Part shown: in pieces, positions 44,777 through 53,512 of the stretch
How the letters are laid out: the number at the start of each line of letters is the position of its first letter
How positions within the stretch are numbered: position 1 is the first letter of the stretch
Origin: an uncultured Acetobacteroides sp.
GTDB lineage: Bacteria > Bacteroidota > Bacteroidia > Bacteroidales > ZOR0009
Length of the DNA: 64,000 nucleotides
Reading direction: 5' to 3'
Assembly (NCBI RefSeq): GCF_963678165.1
Contig: NZ_OY782755.1
Span: 2,170,001-2,234,000 of the forward strand
Notes under the pieces: model-generated
The model's database searches: none
The model's input: the letters and a program-made list of their open reading frames with translations, nothing else
Told to the model about the DNA's origin: nothing
Translations under genes and position numbers: made by a program

Positions 44777-45622
44777 TTACTTAGAAGCTGCTTTCATTTC
44801 TTTTATTTCATTTTTGAGAGCTTGTATCTCCTTGTTCTGTTCTATCATATAAAGTGTCATTTCTTCCATTTTCTGCAAAAGCTTGGAATTCAAATTTCCT
44901 AAATCTGTTCCATTTTTCTCCATTTCTTTGGCCGGAACAATTTCAGGCAAATGCTTTTGCTCTCTTACAAACTTTTCTAATTCATTTAAAGGCATTAATT
45001 TATAACCCTTCTCAAAAACAAAATCAGCACCATTTAAATCCACTTTAATCTCTCGTGCTCGAATAGTCCCTACGACATCAAGCTTATAATTAGGAGAAAC
45101 TGTTCCAATACCAACATTGCCTGCATACGTCCCTTGTAAACCGACAAACATAATAGTTGCAACACCATTGTAATTTTGGAAATAATAACCAGTATTATCA
45201 CCAACATTTAAAGATCGATAAGCACCATTGCTTGCATCTTGATAATATCCTGCTGCAATACCAGTACCTATCAAGGCAGATGCTCCAAAACGTCCTGTTC
45301 CATTAACATCAAGTTTGTATACCGGAAAATCAGTGCCTGTTCCAATTCCAACATTTCCGTCCGTTCCAATTGTTAATCTATGTATACCTACCGTAGCATC
45401 GTAAATCACGAATCTATTATCACCGCTGTTTATACCCACTCCAGTCCACCAACTCCGCGAACTTGTATTAATCATTAAATAACTGTTTACTTGATTAACT
45501 CCAATCTTGATGCTCCCATTACGCCAGATGTCTCCGTCAATAGTAGTACTGCCAGTCCATTGTGCATTCACAGTCAAAACCGAACTTAATAAAATCAAGC
45601 TAATTAAAATTTGTCTTTTCAT
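44777..45622 (-). CDS. Secreted tail-fibre-like protein, paralogue
   Basis: A 281-residue protein with the same signal peptide start (MKRQILISLILLSSVL) as the neighbour at 43408. Two GIGTxxPxYKLDV segments and the same C-terminal block (VDLNGADFVFEKGYKLMPL and EQKHLPEIVPAKEMEKNG) are followed by a coiled-coil tail. The central part differs, which suggests swapping of the variable region on a conserved base. It follows the integrase fragment and attC-like site A, the position of the first cassette. Confidence 0.8.
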   Translation of the reverse strand: MKRQILISLILLSSVLTVNAQWTGSTTIDGDIWRNGSIKIGVNQVNSYLMINTSSRSWWTGVGINSGDNRFVIYDATVGIHRLTIGTDGNVGIGTGTDFPVYKLDVNGTGRFGASALIGTGIAAGYYQDASNGAYRSLNVGDNTGYYFQNYNGVATIMFVGLQGTYAGNVGIGTVSPNYKLDVVGTIRAREIKVDLNGADFVFEKGYKLMPLNELEKFVREQKHLPEIVPAKEMEKNGTDLGNLNSKLLQKMEEMTLYMIEQNKEIQALKNEIKEMKAASK

Positions 45623-45644
45623 TGTCTTTTGTTTTATGATTTGT

Positions 45645-46040
45645 TTAATATTTCGAAGTACTGTCTCTTTTTGCGATAACCCATAACTCGTTTATAACCC
45701 CAACAAAACTGTGGTTACCCATCCGTTTTGGGAGTATAACCACCGCTGGGGTTGCGGTTATTCGTTTACCAAAGGAAGCAAAATAATACAAATCATCAAA
45801 TGGAGACTTTACATTTTGTAGGCTTTGCATGCTTACGTGGGTGTAGATTTCGATGGTTTTGGAGCTCTTGTGGCCCAGCAGCTCCTTAATGTAGCGAAGA
45901 TCCGTTCCGGCCTCCAGCAGATGGGTTGTGTACGAGTGCCTTAACCAGTGTAGCGTTACTTTTTTGGGTATGCTGGCCTTTCGTAACGCCTGCTTCAAAA
46001 CGTGTTCGAGGCTTGTTTCGCTATACTTTTCACCATTGTT
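45645..46040 (-). pseudogene. 3' fragment of an IntI-like tyrosine recombinase
   Basis: The frame reads NNGEKYSETSLEHVLKQAL at its start, before the first TTG at 45998, then the tyrosine-recombinase boxes: LHWLRHS with His and Arg, LLGHKSSKT with His, and EIYTHV with the nucleophilic Tyr. A following VKSPFDDL is typical for the C-terminus of integron integrases of Bacteroidetes-like type (from memory). After that the frame runs into site A, so the last ~30 residues are probably not native. The first two thirds of the gene are missing; a repeat (46041-46129) sits at the break. Confidence 0.78.
45675..45764 (-). other. attI/attC-like site A next to the integrase
   Basis: Minus-strand AATAACC opens and ACGAGTTATGGG closes the site; AACCCCA pairs with TGGGGTT and TGGTTA with TAACCA in between. 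It lies between the IntI-like frame and the first cargo gene, the place where attI or the first attC is expected. Confidence 0.45.
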
Positions 46041-46129
46041 CGACTGAGGCTATCGCCTCAGTCGATTCTATTCTGCAGGCTATAGCCTGTAATGATAGAA
46101 CTGACGAAGGTTGGAGCCTTTGCCTAACG
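46041..46129. repeat. ~80-bp dispersed repeat, copy B, at the integrase break
   Basis: Positions 46049-46129 match 40408-40487. The left end forms a perfect hairpin CGACTGAGGC-TATC-GCCTCAGTCG (46041-46064). Integrase homology stops right at this hairpin. Confidence 0.72.
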
Positions 46130-46175
46130 AGGAGGTAGAGCCTTTTATCCTAGATGCTACCCGTTGGCGCTACAT

Positions 46176-46212
46176 AAAAAAGTCGGCTACCTTTTGGGTG
46201 CCGACTTTTTTT
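46176..46212 (-). terminator. Rho-independent terminator
   Basis: Stem AAAAAAGTCGGC with its complement, 12-base loop and a T run on both strands. It is 12 bases after the stop of the minus-strand gene at 46224. Confidence 0.85.
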
Positions 46213-46223
46213 AATTCTTCGTC

Positions 46224-46955
46224 CTACTTGTTGGTAGGTGGCTTGGGCGTTGGCTTCTTTTTAGGCGTTGGCTTATACCCCTGCTCCTTTAGCGCTTTGG
46301 TAAAGTTAAACTGGTTAAGGATCTCCTTGTTGCCAACAAAGTAGGTGCTCACCAGCTTGCAGATGGTGCTAACCTCCTCGTGTATGTCGTTTAGCGCATC
46401 GAGGTTGGCGGTATTGGTGCTCTTACGGCTAATCTTTAGCTTGTCCTGCGCAGTGGTTGCGGCTATCAGCACGCTGGCTTGGGCGAGTAGGCTATCAATA
46501 TTTTTCGAATTTACTGCAGCGGCAACCAGCTCCTCCTTAATTTCGGGCGTTAGGTTGCTCCTTAGCATAGAGAGCACTTCGACGTAGGTTGACTGCTTGA
46601 TGTTCTTCATGCCAAGCTTATTTAGGCCAAGGTTCTTAAGAATGGCATCGCGGCGAACCGTGTTGGCCTTAAAGCCTACTTCAGTCTCTACCTTTAGCGT
46701 CATTAGGCCGCGATGGGCGGTGCTGATGGTTCCGGTAACTACGGCTGTTGCCTCCTTTACCTGCGTGAGGATGTCGACCCCGATGTTCTCTTCGAACGCC
46801 TTGGTGATTTTTATCTTTAGGTTAGGGAAGTAGGGATCTGCCCACTGCGGGCGCATGGTGGTAAGCAACGTTACGTTTTCGATGCCTCTTTCGGAAATGT
46901 TCAGGCAGCTTAGCAGCATTTGTGAAACGGTACCTCTAAATGATCTTTGTGTCAT
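46224..46955 (-). CDS. Cytoplasmic helical protein of unknown function
   Basis: A 243-residue protein without signal peptide. It is largely helical, with a VTLLTTMRPQWADPYFPNL segment early and a C-terminal Lys/Pro-rich tail (KPTPKKKPTPKPPTNK). No family is recognised; proteins of this look occur as lone genes in Bacteroidetes. It has its own terminator and lies just outside the integron-like island. Confidence 0.7.
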   Translation of the reverse strand: MTQRSFRGTVSQMLLSCLNISERGIENVTLLTTMRPQWADPYFPNLKIKITKAFEENIGVDILTQVKEATAVVTGTISTAHRGLMTLKVETEVGFKANTVRRDAILKNLGLNKLGMKNIKQSTYVEVLSMLRSNLTPEIKEELVAAAVNSKNIDSLLAQASVLIAATTAQDKLKISRKSTNTANLDALNDIHEEVSTICKLVSTYFVGNKEILNQFNFTKALKEQGYKPTPKKKPTPKPPTNK

Positions 46956-47436
46956 GGGTGGTTTTAGTTTTTATGTTAGAATTGAATTATCAAAAACAAA
47001 ACTATAATAATGGTTAATGATTCGCAAATAAAAATTGAAATATTTTTTTCATTTTTTTATAAAAAAAGATCGATGGCATGGTGGTGGAGTAGGCCATTTG
47101 CATGAAAACCTAGATGGAGTGCGGCTTCTGCGAGAATTTCTTCCGAAAATATTTACGCTGGCTTAAGCGGCAGCAGTGTTATATATTATATATCGAAGCA
47201 GCTGGTATGCCTTATTTGCTTCTATGAATGCCTTTCGCTGCTACAGCTGTCGTAGCTAAAATAGCTTAGCAAAAAGTCACTTTGAAGAGGATTGTCTTAG
47301 CTAAAAGTCGCTATATTGCGGGCCAAATCCTATTTTTTTAAGAGCTAAAGTAGGCGTGATTAATGGCCGTTGAGCCAAGACCAAAGCCTTACTATTTGCA
47401 AACAGAGTAATTGTTGAGTAATCAAAATCAGTAAAT
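46956..47436. other. Divergent intergenic region
   Basis: A very A/T-rich stretch (47020-47070) near the 46955 gene start, then one copy of an exact 33-base repeat (47294-47326). No gene is supported. Confidence 0.5.
47294..47326 (+). repeat. 33-bp exact repeat, copy 1
   Basis: Starts GTCTTAGCTAAAAGTCG and ends GCGGGCCAA; identical to 48905-48937. It lies 110 bases before the DUF4349 gene. Weaker similarity continues about 30 bases to the left. Confidence 0.9.
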
Positions 47437-48273
47437 ATGAAGCTTAAAATTCTAGTCCTATTCCTTTTCGCTATTTCCCTAGCGAGCTGTGGTGCTCCAA
47501 GAGAGCAAAATGTTGAAGTAACAAATCTTTGCAAGATCAATGTTGATCCTTCAATGAACAAGGTTCAAACCAAAAAATTGGACAAGCGAAAGCTTATTAA
47601 AAATGGAGAGTTAAGCCTTAATGTTGTCAATGTTACCGAGGCCCAACAAAAAATAGAGAATGCTATAAAGAGTATGGGAGGATATTGTGACAAGGAGGAA
47701 TTTCTTCAGTCAGACAATTCAGAATACGGTGATGTTAACAAGTATGTGTACTACATTAGAGTACCAGCCGATAGGTTCGAACATCTAGTAGCAACTATGG
47801 AAAGCGGTAGTAATAACGTGCTAGACAAAACTATTACTACCGAAGATGTTACTGATAGGTATCACGATAATGAAATGCATTTAAATATTCAACGAGCCTA
47901 TCTAAAGCGTTATAGCGAACTACTGAAAAAGGCGAAAAATGTAAAGGATATTATTGAGGTTCAAACAAAGATTGATGAGATTGAAGATGAAATTAATACA
48001 CTACTAGGATCACTAAATAGCTTAGATGACCAGATTGCCTATAGCACGCTTAAGGTTTCTTTGGTGTATAAGCGCGATGTCTCCTCAAAGACCATCTGTA
48101 AAGGAAGCTATCCGTCGCGAATTGGAAGCGCACTAAAAAGTGGAGCCTTGGGTTTTGTCGATTTTACAGTCTTTCTAGTAAATATTTGGCCATTCTGGAT
48201 TGTGCTTGCAATTACAGTTTACGTATGGCGAAAGATTAGAGCAAAAAAAAGATTAAAGAAGAATAAGGAATAG
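47437..48273 (+). CDS. DUF4349 domain lipoprotein
   Basis: A 278-residue envelope protein. The lipobox LASCG puts the acylated Cys at residue ~18. Residues ~48-215 fit DUF4349, with KNGELSLNVVNVTEAQQKIE, a YIRVPADRFEHLV strand and a coiled-coil (KRYSELLKKAKNVKDII). A C-terminal TM helix (~245-262) and basic tail end the protein. The function of the family is unknown; anti-sigma-like or cell-envelope roles have been suggested for relatives. Confidence 0.88.
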   Translation: MKLKILVLFLFAISLASCGAPREQNVEVTNLCKINVDPSMNKVQTKKLDKRKLIKNGELSLNVVNVTEAQQKIENAIKSMGGYCDKEEFLQSDNSEYGDVNKYVYYIRVPADRFEHLVATMESGSNNVLDKTITTEDVTDRYHDNEMHLNIQRAYLKRYSELLKKAKNVKDIIEVQTKIDEIEDEINTLLGSLNSLDDQIAYSTLKVSLVYKRDVSSKTICKGSYPSRIGSALKSGALGFVDFTVFLVNIWPFWIVLAITVYVWRKIRAKKRLKKNKE

Positions 48274-48442
48274 GGGCTTTCTCTTTTCAAAGCATACTGC
48301 TTAAGCGGAAGATTACAGCAGGGCAAACGCATTTAAAAATAACAAAACACAGAGGCACTGAGACTCTGTGTTCACAGAGTATATTCTCTTCTAGTTTTGA
48401 TCCTTTACGATCATAGGACACAGGGTGCAGCCTATGGCTGCG

Positions 48443-48473
48443 AGGGGAAAAAGTGCAAAGCACTTTTTCCCCT
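48443..48473. repeat. Perfect hairpin
   Basis: AGGGGAAAAAGTGC and its complement with an AAA loop. It may act as a terminator for the gene at 47437, though it is 170 bases downstream. Confidence 0.6.
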
Positions 48474-48904
48474 TTACTCTGTGCTTTTACTATACGTGTT
48501 TTATGGCTTACCCTGCCTGGATAACGAGCAAGGTAACTATGCCATATCAACTATTTTTTATTCAACTTCCAACTTATGATGGATAAATTCTGAATTTGCT
48601 CTGTGCTACTTTGTGTTTCTGTGCCTCTGTGTTTTTTAAGGAAATCTTGAATGTGGTTGCACTGAAGATTACAGTCTTCCGCTTTTCTTTTGAAATACAA
48701 AAAGCGGTGGTTGCTTTTATGCTGTGAGCTATAATCTAGTTAGGATTGATGACGGCGGGATTCTTCGCCTAACAGGGGCATGCTGCCTATCAATCGGCAA
48801 AGCTCCACGCCAATTTACCTGGTAAACGCGCTTTTACGTCCATGTTATATGTAACAGATAGCGTAGCTAAGCCCTTTTGCCAAAAAGCTCCCCTAAAGGG
48901 TATC

Positions 48905-48937
48905 GTCTTAGCTAAAAGTCGCTATATTGCGGGCCAA
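48905..48937 (+). repeat. 33-bp exact repeat, copy 2
   Basis: Identical to 47294-47326 and again upstream of an envelope protein gene, here 141 bases before the start at 49079. Confidence 0.9.
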
Positions 48938-49078
48938 TATCTACTTTTAATCATAGCCCTAAGAATAATGTACGAGCGTTTTTCTTTTACCCGTTCGGGT
49001 AGGGTGTGTGATTGATTACTAGATTGAAACACTGCTATATTCAATAATTGACTATTCACCAAAAATTAAGCTATACGC

Positions 49079-49819
49079 ATGAGAAAGCTTGCTGTAACTT
49101 TTGCCTTTATGCTTTGCTGCCTATTTACCTTTGCGCAGGAAAGCTACCAAGATGTTGTTTACCTGAAAAATGGGAGCGTAATAAGAGGTATGATTATTGA
49201 GCAGGTTCCCAACAAATCGCTAAAAATACAAACAGCTGACAGAAGCGTGTTTGTATACCAGATTGACGAGGTTGAAAAGATGACCAAGGAGCTCAACCAG
49301 GCCCAGGTTACTGCTCCTAAGGTTAAGAAGGAGTCGAAGAGTGGGTATTTCCTCCATTTGGAGAATAGCGTGGGGATAGGCGTTGGCCAATACGGGATGG
49401 ATATGGTAAAGTTTTCGGTAATCAACGGGTATCGATTCAATCAATACCTATCGTTGGGCGCTGGTATTGGGCTGAAGCAGGGTTCAATCTCAGACGATCT
49501 CTTCGATTCGGATAATGCGTACCTTCCCATCTTTACTAATTTTAGGGTTAACTTTACGAATAAAAAGATTACCCCCTACTTTTCGCTAGACTTGGGCTCG
49601 GTATTCAACTTAACAGAGGATGACGATGAGCCCGAGCTACTCTTTAGTCCTTCTATTGGCGTGAAGTTTAAGTTTACGCAGCGCATGGGGTTGAACGTGG
49701 GAATGGGCTACGAGCTGCAATCGGTTAAATGCTATAAGCCTAGCGAATACGATTATAGCTGCTACTCGTCCGACGAGACATCTGGAACAATTTGTTTTAA
49801 TGTTGGATTCACATTCTAA
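49079..49819 (+). CDS. Secreted beta-barrel-like protein of unknown function
   Basis: A 246-residue protein with a signal peptide ending after TFAQ (residue ~19). A short N-terminal part (VVYLKNGSVIRGMIIEQVP) looks like the small SH3-like domain found in front of many Bacteroidetes barrels. Residues ~90-246 alternate as an outer-membrane barrel and end in FTF, a typical terminal aromatic. No specific function is known. Confidence 0.78.
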   Translation: MRKLAVTFAFMLCCLFTFAQESYQDVVYLKNGSVIRGMIIEQVPNKSLKIQTADRSVFVYQIDEVEKMTKELNQAQVTAPKVKKESKSGYFLHLENSVGIGVGQYGMDMVKFSVINGYRFNQYLSLGAGIGLKQGSISDDLFDSDNAYLPIFTNFRVNFTNKKITPYFSLDLGSVFNLTEDDDEPELLFSPSIGVKFKFTQRMGLNVGMGYELQSVKCYKPSEYDYSCYSSDETSGTICFNVGFTF

Positions 49820-50398
49820 AGCATACTGCTTAAGCCGAAGATTATAGTCTTCGGCTTTTCTGGCTCTATAACTTTTTAGGTGGTAATGTCCTCTTTTCAT
49901 CTTGCTATTCAATCGCTTTACGATTGTAAAAATGCTGTACGCTGTTTCCCCGCATTGCATGCGGGGCTATTAAAATTCAATCCTTCCAGGATTGTAGCTT
50001 AGTCACCACTATGAGATAATACCCAGTATTTAGTATAGAATCTACCTGTCATTACTACGACCCGAAGCCCGTAGGGCTTTAACTTTAATAGCCCCGAGTG
50101 AAACTCGGGGAGTTAGGTTGGAAGATGGGAACAACCCCGAAGGGGTTGAATAGCTTCTCTGAGAAACAGGATAACTCATCACTAATACCCACCCTATTCT
50201 TTATTGAGCCGCTTTTCTTTTGAAATCTGGAAAGTGGCGGTTTCTTTTGTGCTGAAAGTTCTACTCTAGTTAATCTTAAGCATCTATGGCTATTATGCTA
50301 CTAGATATAGCAGGAGGCATTAAGAACGAAAACAGACTCAGAGCCTACGCTTTGTGCCGAAAACATTTTTACATATTAAACCTAATGGTATTATACCT
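49820..50398. other. Intergenic region
   Basis: A 579-base gap whose middle is occupied by the hairpin-rich element at 49948-50147. The GCATACTGCTTAAGC piece at ~49820 also occurs near 48290, just after the stop of the gene at 47437. Confidence 0.5.
49948..50147. repeat. Multi-hairpin dispersed element
   Basis: Hairpins CCCCGCAT/ATGCGGGG (49948-49966), AAGCCC/GGGCTT (50065-50079), CCCCGAGT/ACTCGGGG (50092-50110) and AACCCC/GGGGTT (50133-50147). GGGGCTATTAAA (49963-49974) pairs exactly with TTTAATAGCCCC (50084-50095). It resembles the intergenic hairpin repeats common in Bacteroidetes genomes. Confidence 0.75.
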
Positions 50399-51541
50399 AT
50401 GAAGATAAAATTTGGACTTACGATTTTGGTTGTGCTAGTTGGGGCTGTTGCGCTTACGCAGCTTGTTTTTGCAGAAGAAAAGCTGCCTGTTATTAGGGCA
50501 AATTCGACGAAGGTTAGCATACGAGATGGCTATGCATTTTGGAAATCGTACTGGAATGTAGATCCTGAAGTTAAGCCCAATGTGTATACTACATCTCGCA
50601 AGTACGAAGAGAGTATGTTCTCCACCGATTTAGAATCGATTTCGTTTACGGTGAAGCCAAACAAGCCATATCGGTTTATCATACTGCTAAATGGAAAAGA
50701 CAGCGTATTAACCGAGATCGCCTACGTGCCTAGCTATCTGGAAACCTTAAAAAGAGCAGCCAAGTACAACGTAAACGATGGACGGATTATACCGAAGTTT
50801 ACCTATCAATCGGCAGAAAATCCTAATCTGCAATCGTTGCGCAAGCACTATAAGCTCGATTCGATAGCTGGCAAAGGAAGCGAATTCTCGCAGGTAGTAA
50901 AGGTGCTTAGCTGGTTGCATAATTTAGTGCCGCACGACGGGATGCATCGTAATCCCGAAAAAATGAATGCTGAAAGCATGATTTCGGTATGCAAAAGCGA
51001 GAAAAGAGGGCTGAATTGTCGTGGATTGGCAATCACCTTAAACGAGTGCTACCTATCCCTAGGGTTTAAATCGCGATACGTTACCTGCCTGCCCAAGGAT
51101 AGCTTAAAGATCGATACCGATTGCCATGTTATAAATATGGTATATCTGAATTCGCTGAAGAAGTGGATTTGGATAGATCCTACCAATAATGCCTACGTAA
51201 TGAATGAGAAAGGCGTTCCCCTAAGCATTGAAGAGGTTCGGCAACGCATTATCGAGAACAAGCCTTTGGAGGTGAATAAGGAGGCTAACTGGAACAATAA
51301 AACACGTGTGGTTAAGGAGGAGTATCTGTTTAGCTACATGGCTAAGAACCTATATATGCTGGAGTGTCCTGTTGTTAGCGAGTACGACATCGAAACTCCT
51401 AAGCAGAATAAGTTTCCCGATCGAGCGAAATCAGCTGAATATATAAAGCTTATTCCGGTGGACTATTTTGTACAGAAACCAGATAAGCAGGGGAATAGCT
51501 ACATAACAAATAATAGTAAGCTGTTTTGGGCAAAGCCGTAA
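50399..51541 (+). CDS. Transglutaminase-like protein
   Basis: A 380-residue exported protein; the N-terminal segment KFGLTILVVLVGAVAL is a signal peptide or anchor. Residues ~180-280 carry the transglutaminase/protease triad: Cys in GLNCRGLA, His in DCHVINMVYL and Asp in WIDPTNN. Family members cross-link, deamidate or cleave proteins; which applies is unknown. The ATG at 50399 is preferred over an upstream GTG because it opens the signal peptide. The gene is alone. Confidence 0.83.
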   Translation: MKIKFGLTILVVLVGAVALTQLVFAEEKLPVIRANSTKVSIRDGYAFWKSYWNVDPEVKPNVYTTSRKYEESMFSTDLESISFTVKPNKPYRFIILLNGKDSVLTEIAYVPSYLETLKRAAKYNVNDGRIIPKFTYQSAENPNLQSLRKHYKLDSIAGKGSEFSQVVKVLSWLHNLVPHDGMHRNPEKMNAESMISVCKSEKRGLNCRGLAITLNECYLSLGFKSRYVTCLPKDSLKIDTDCHVINMVYLNSLKKWIWIDPTNNAYVMNEKGVPLSIEEVRQRIIENKPLEVNKEANWNNKTRVVKEEYLFSYMAKNLYMLECPVVSEYDIETPKQNKFPDRAKSAEYIKLIPVDYFVQKPDKQGNSYITNNSKLFWAKP

Positions 51542-51885
51542 AAGGCAATGTTTTTGGAATTGCGACTTAGATTTCTGCTGCATTGATGAGCAGCGATATA
51601 GTCTATTTGCCGAGCTTCTCGATGTTTAATGCAACAATCGAGGCTCGGCATCGCTTATTGCTATTTCGAGAGTAAGATGCAGTGTAAGGATGCCATAACG
51701 CGACATGATTTGTAGAATGGGCATTTTATGTATCAGTAGAGTATTACTACAATTAAAGGTAGTATTAAGTAGCGCATTGTTTCGAGAAGGACTATCGCCA
51801 GCAAATCCTCCGATTTAAGCTAAAATAAAAGGATATATTAGCGGTTGAAATTGAACCCCCAACGAATAATATCAAAAGCATTACA
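51542..51885. other. Intergenic region with a hairpin
   Basis: A 344-base gap. A hairpin at 51608-51650 (TGCCGAGC/GCTCGGCA plus TCGAT/ATCGA) may be the terminator of the upstream gene, although no T run follows directly. Nothing else is seen. Confidence 0.5.
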
Positions 51886-52500
51886 ATGAGAATGAAATTG
51901 GCACTGGCAGCTATTGTCGCCGGAATACTTGCAGCCTCAGGTAGCGTTGCACAAGCACAGGAGAAGGCTAAAATATCCGCTGAAAAGCAAGACGCTGACC
52001 GCAAAGCTGCCCTTGCTGAAATGCAAAAGCAGCTTGCCGAAACAACATTAATCCACGAAGGCGATATGGCTCCCGATTTTACGGTAGAAATGCTCGATGG
52101 TACGAAGGTAAAGCTATCGGACTTGAGGGGAAAGGTGGTGATGCTAAACTTTTGGGCTACCTGGTGCGGACCATGCATGGAGGAGTTTAAGGAGATCCCC
52201 GAAAAGATCGTAAAGCATTTCAAGGGAAAAAACTTTGTTCTGCTTCCAGTATCCCGTGGCGAAAAGCGCGAGGTGGTGGAGAGCAAGATGAAAAGCTTAA
52301 AGGAAAAGGGAATCAATTTCCCGGTTGGCATCGATCCATCTAAGGCTATTTACTCGCTATACGCTACACAGTACATTCCACGCAACTTTATCATCGACCA
52401 GAACGGGAAGGTTGTTCTCCAAACAATAGGGCTAGAGGGTGATGCGCTTGATAAAATTGTCAAGAAAGCTGACGAATTGCTGAAGGAGAAGGAGAATTAG
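51886..52500 (+). CDS. TlpA-like thiol-disulfide oxidoreductase
   Basis: A 204-residue periplasmic protein with a signal peptide ending after AQAQ (residue ~25), a charged helical spacer (~28-52) and a TlpA/thioredoxin domain (~58-200). The redox motif WCGPC is at about residue 94, preceded by LNFWATW. The cis-Pro is seen in YIPRNF. It probably reduces or shuffles disulfides in the envelope. It is monocistronic. Confidence 0.92.
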   Translation: MRMKLALAAIVAGILAASGSVAQAQEKAKISAEKQDADRKAALAEMQKQLAETTLIHEGDMAPDFTVEMLDGTKVKLSDLRGKVVMLNFWATWCGPCMEEFKEIPEKIVKHFKGKNFVLLPVSRGEKREVVESKMKSLKEKGINFPVGIDPSKAIYSLYATQYIPRNFIIDQNGKVVLQTIGLEGDALDKIVKKADELLKEKEN

Positions 52501-52674
52501 GAGGAGGCATTTTTACAATAATCTGCTTTAAGCCTATCCTTACAGTAACATGATGGGCTACTAAGCATTGGATGAAATTCTTTATCCGCTAAACTTGGTA
52601 GATTATTCGCTAACTTGGCGGAGCAATTAGAGGATCTGATGCTGCGAGGCATCAATTAATGATTAACTACAGGT

Positions 52675-53292
52675 ATGGCACAAAATAGTAAGCAGGAACG
52701 CTTCTTCAACTCCAAGCATACCAGCGAGGAGTACATCGAAATGTACGAGTCGAATCTCGAATACTTTAACCAGCTGGCTAGTAGCGGGCAGGTTGACGAT
52801 TTAGCGCGCCTGATGCAGATCAAGCTAATGAAGTATGTGGTATCGCTACGGAAGGAGGGCTACTACACGAGGTGCTTAACCGCAATCGTAGAGCTCGAAA
52901 AGGATCTTCCCCTCTTGAAGGATAACGTAGCGCTCTACAACCAGTATATCGAGGTTTACCTGTTTAGCAAAGGCGTATGCTTACGGTATCTCAATAGGTA
53001 TAAGGAGTCGAACGTCTTCTTTAATGAGCTGCTGAGCAAGTTTCCGGATAATGACCTTTACCGGCAATGGTTCGATAGCAATAAAACAAACATGCGAGTG
53101 CGTAAGGTGCGCACTATCTACTACACGTTAATGGCTATTGGCGTGCTATTGCTGGTGGCGCAGTGGGTGGTGAGTGCTAGCATCTGGATAAAAGTGGTTG
53201 GGTTCTGGTTCTTATCGGTTGGCGCTTTACTTTTCTTTGCCGATACGCTAATTATCAACTTCATTAACAGCCGACGAAGGCGTAAGCGCTAG
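52675..53292 (+). CDS. TPR-like membrane protein of unknown function
   Basis: A 205-residue protein. Residues ~15-135 are helical with TPR-like pairs (CLTAIVELEKDLPLLKDN, KESNVFFNELLSKFPDN). Two TM helices follow at ~148-166 and ~170-192, then a basic RRRRKR tail. Such tail-anchored TPR proteins usually act as scaffolds. No family name can be given. Confidence 0.72.
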   Translation: MAQNSKQERFFNSKHTSEEYIEMYESNLEYFNQLASSGQVDDLARLMQIKLMKYVVSLRKEGYYTRCLTAIVELEKDLPLLKDNVALYNQYIEVYLFSKGVCLRYLNRYKESNVFFNELLSKFPDNDLYRQWFDSNKTNMRVRKVRTIYYTLMAIGVLLLVAQWVVSASIWIKVVGFWFLSVGALLFFADTLIINFINSRRRRKR

Positions 53293-53512
53293 CTTCAATA
53301 GGCTGATAGATATGCGTACGCCTACACCTGAGCCTATTACCTATTCTGCAAATCATCCTACGAGTAATTTTTGATAGCTCGCTGCGCTGAATTGGTGCAG
53401 TAGCGCTGGTGCTACATGTTTTTATGGGTAATACCTAATACTACGTAGGCTATATCCGTAGTTGCGAAATCATGTCTTGCTTATAACAGCTTATAAATAG
53501 CAATTAGAGTCA

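Larger units (their letters stand above)
48274..49078. other. Intergenic region with dispersed repeats
   Basis: An 805-base gap. It holds a CACAGAGGCAC-type repeat at ~48318-48364 and its inverted copy near 48610-48650, the perfect hairpin at 48443-48473, a segment near 48745-48775 ending TTCGCCTAAC as in the ~80-bp repeat, and the second 33-base repeat. No gene is supported. Confidence 0.55.

Noticed and set aside
45645-45760. Last ~35 codons of the recombinase frame as native protein
   Set aside because: They read through the inverted-repeat site A, and the usual integrase C-terminus ends shortly after SPFDDL.
51792-52331. 179-residue minus-strand frame
   Set aside because: It is antisense to the TlpA-like gene with its WCGPC motif.
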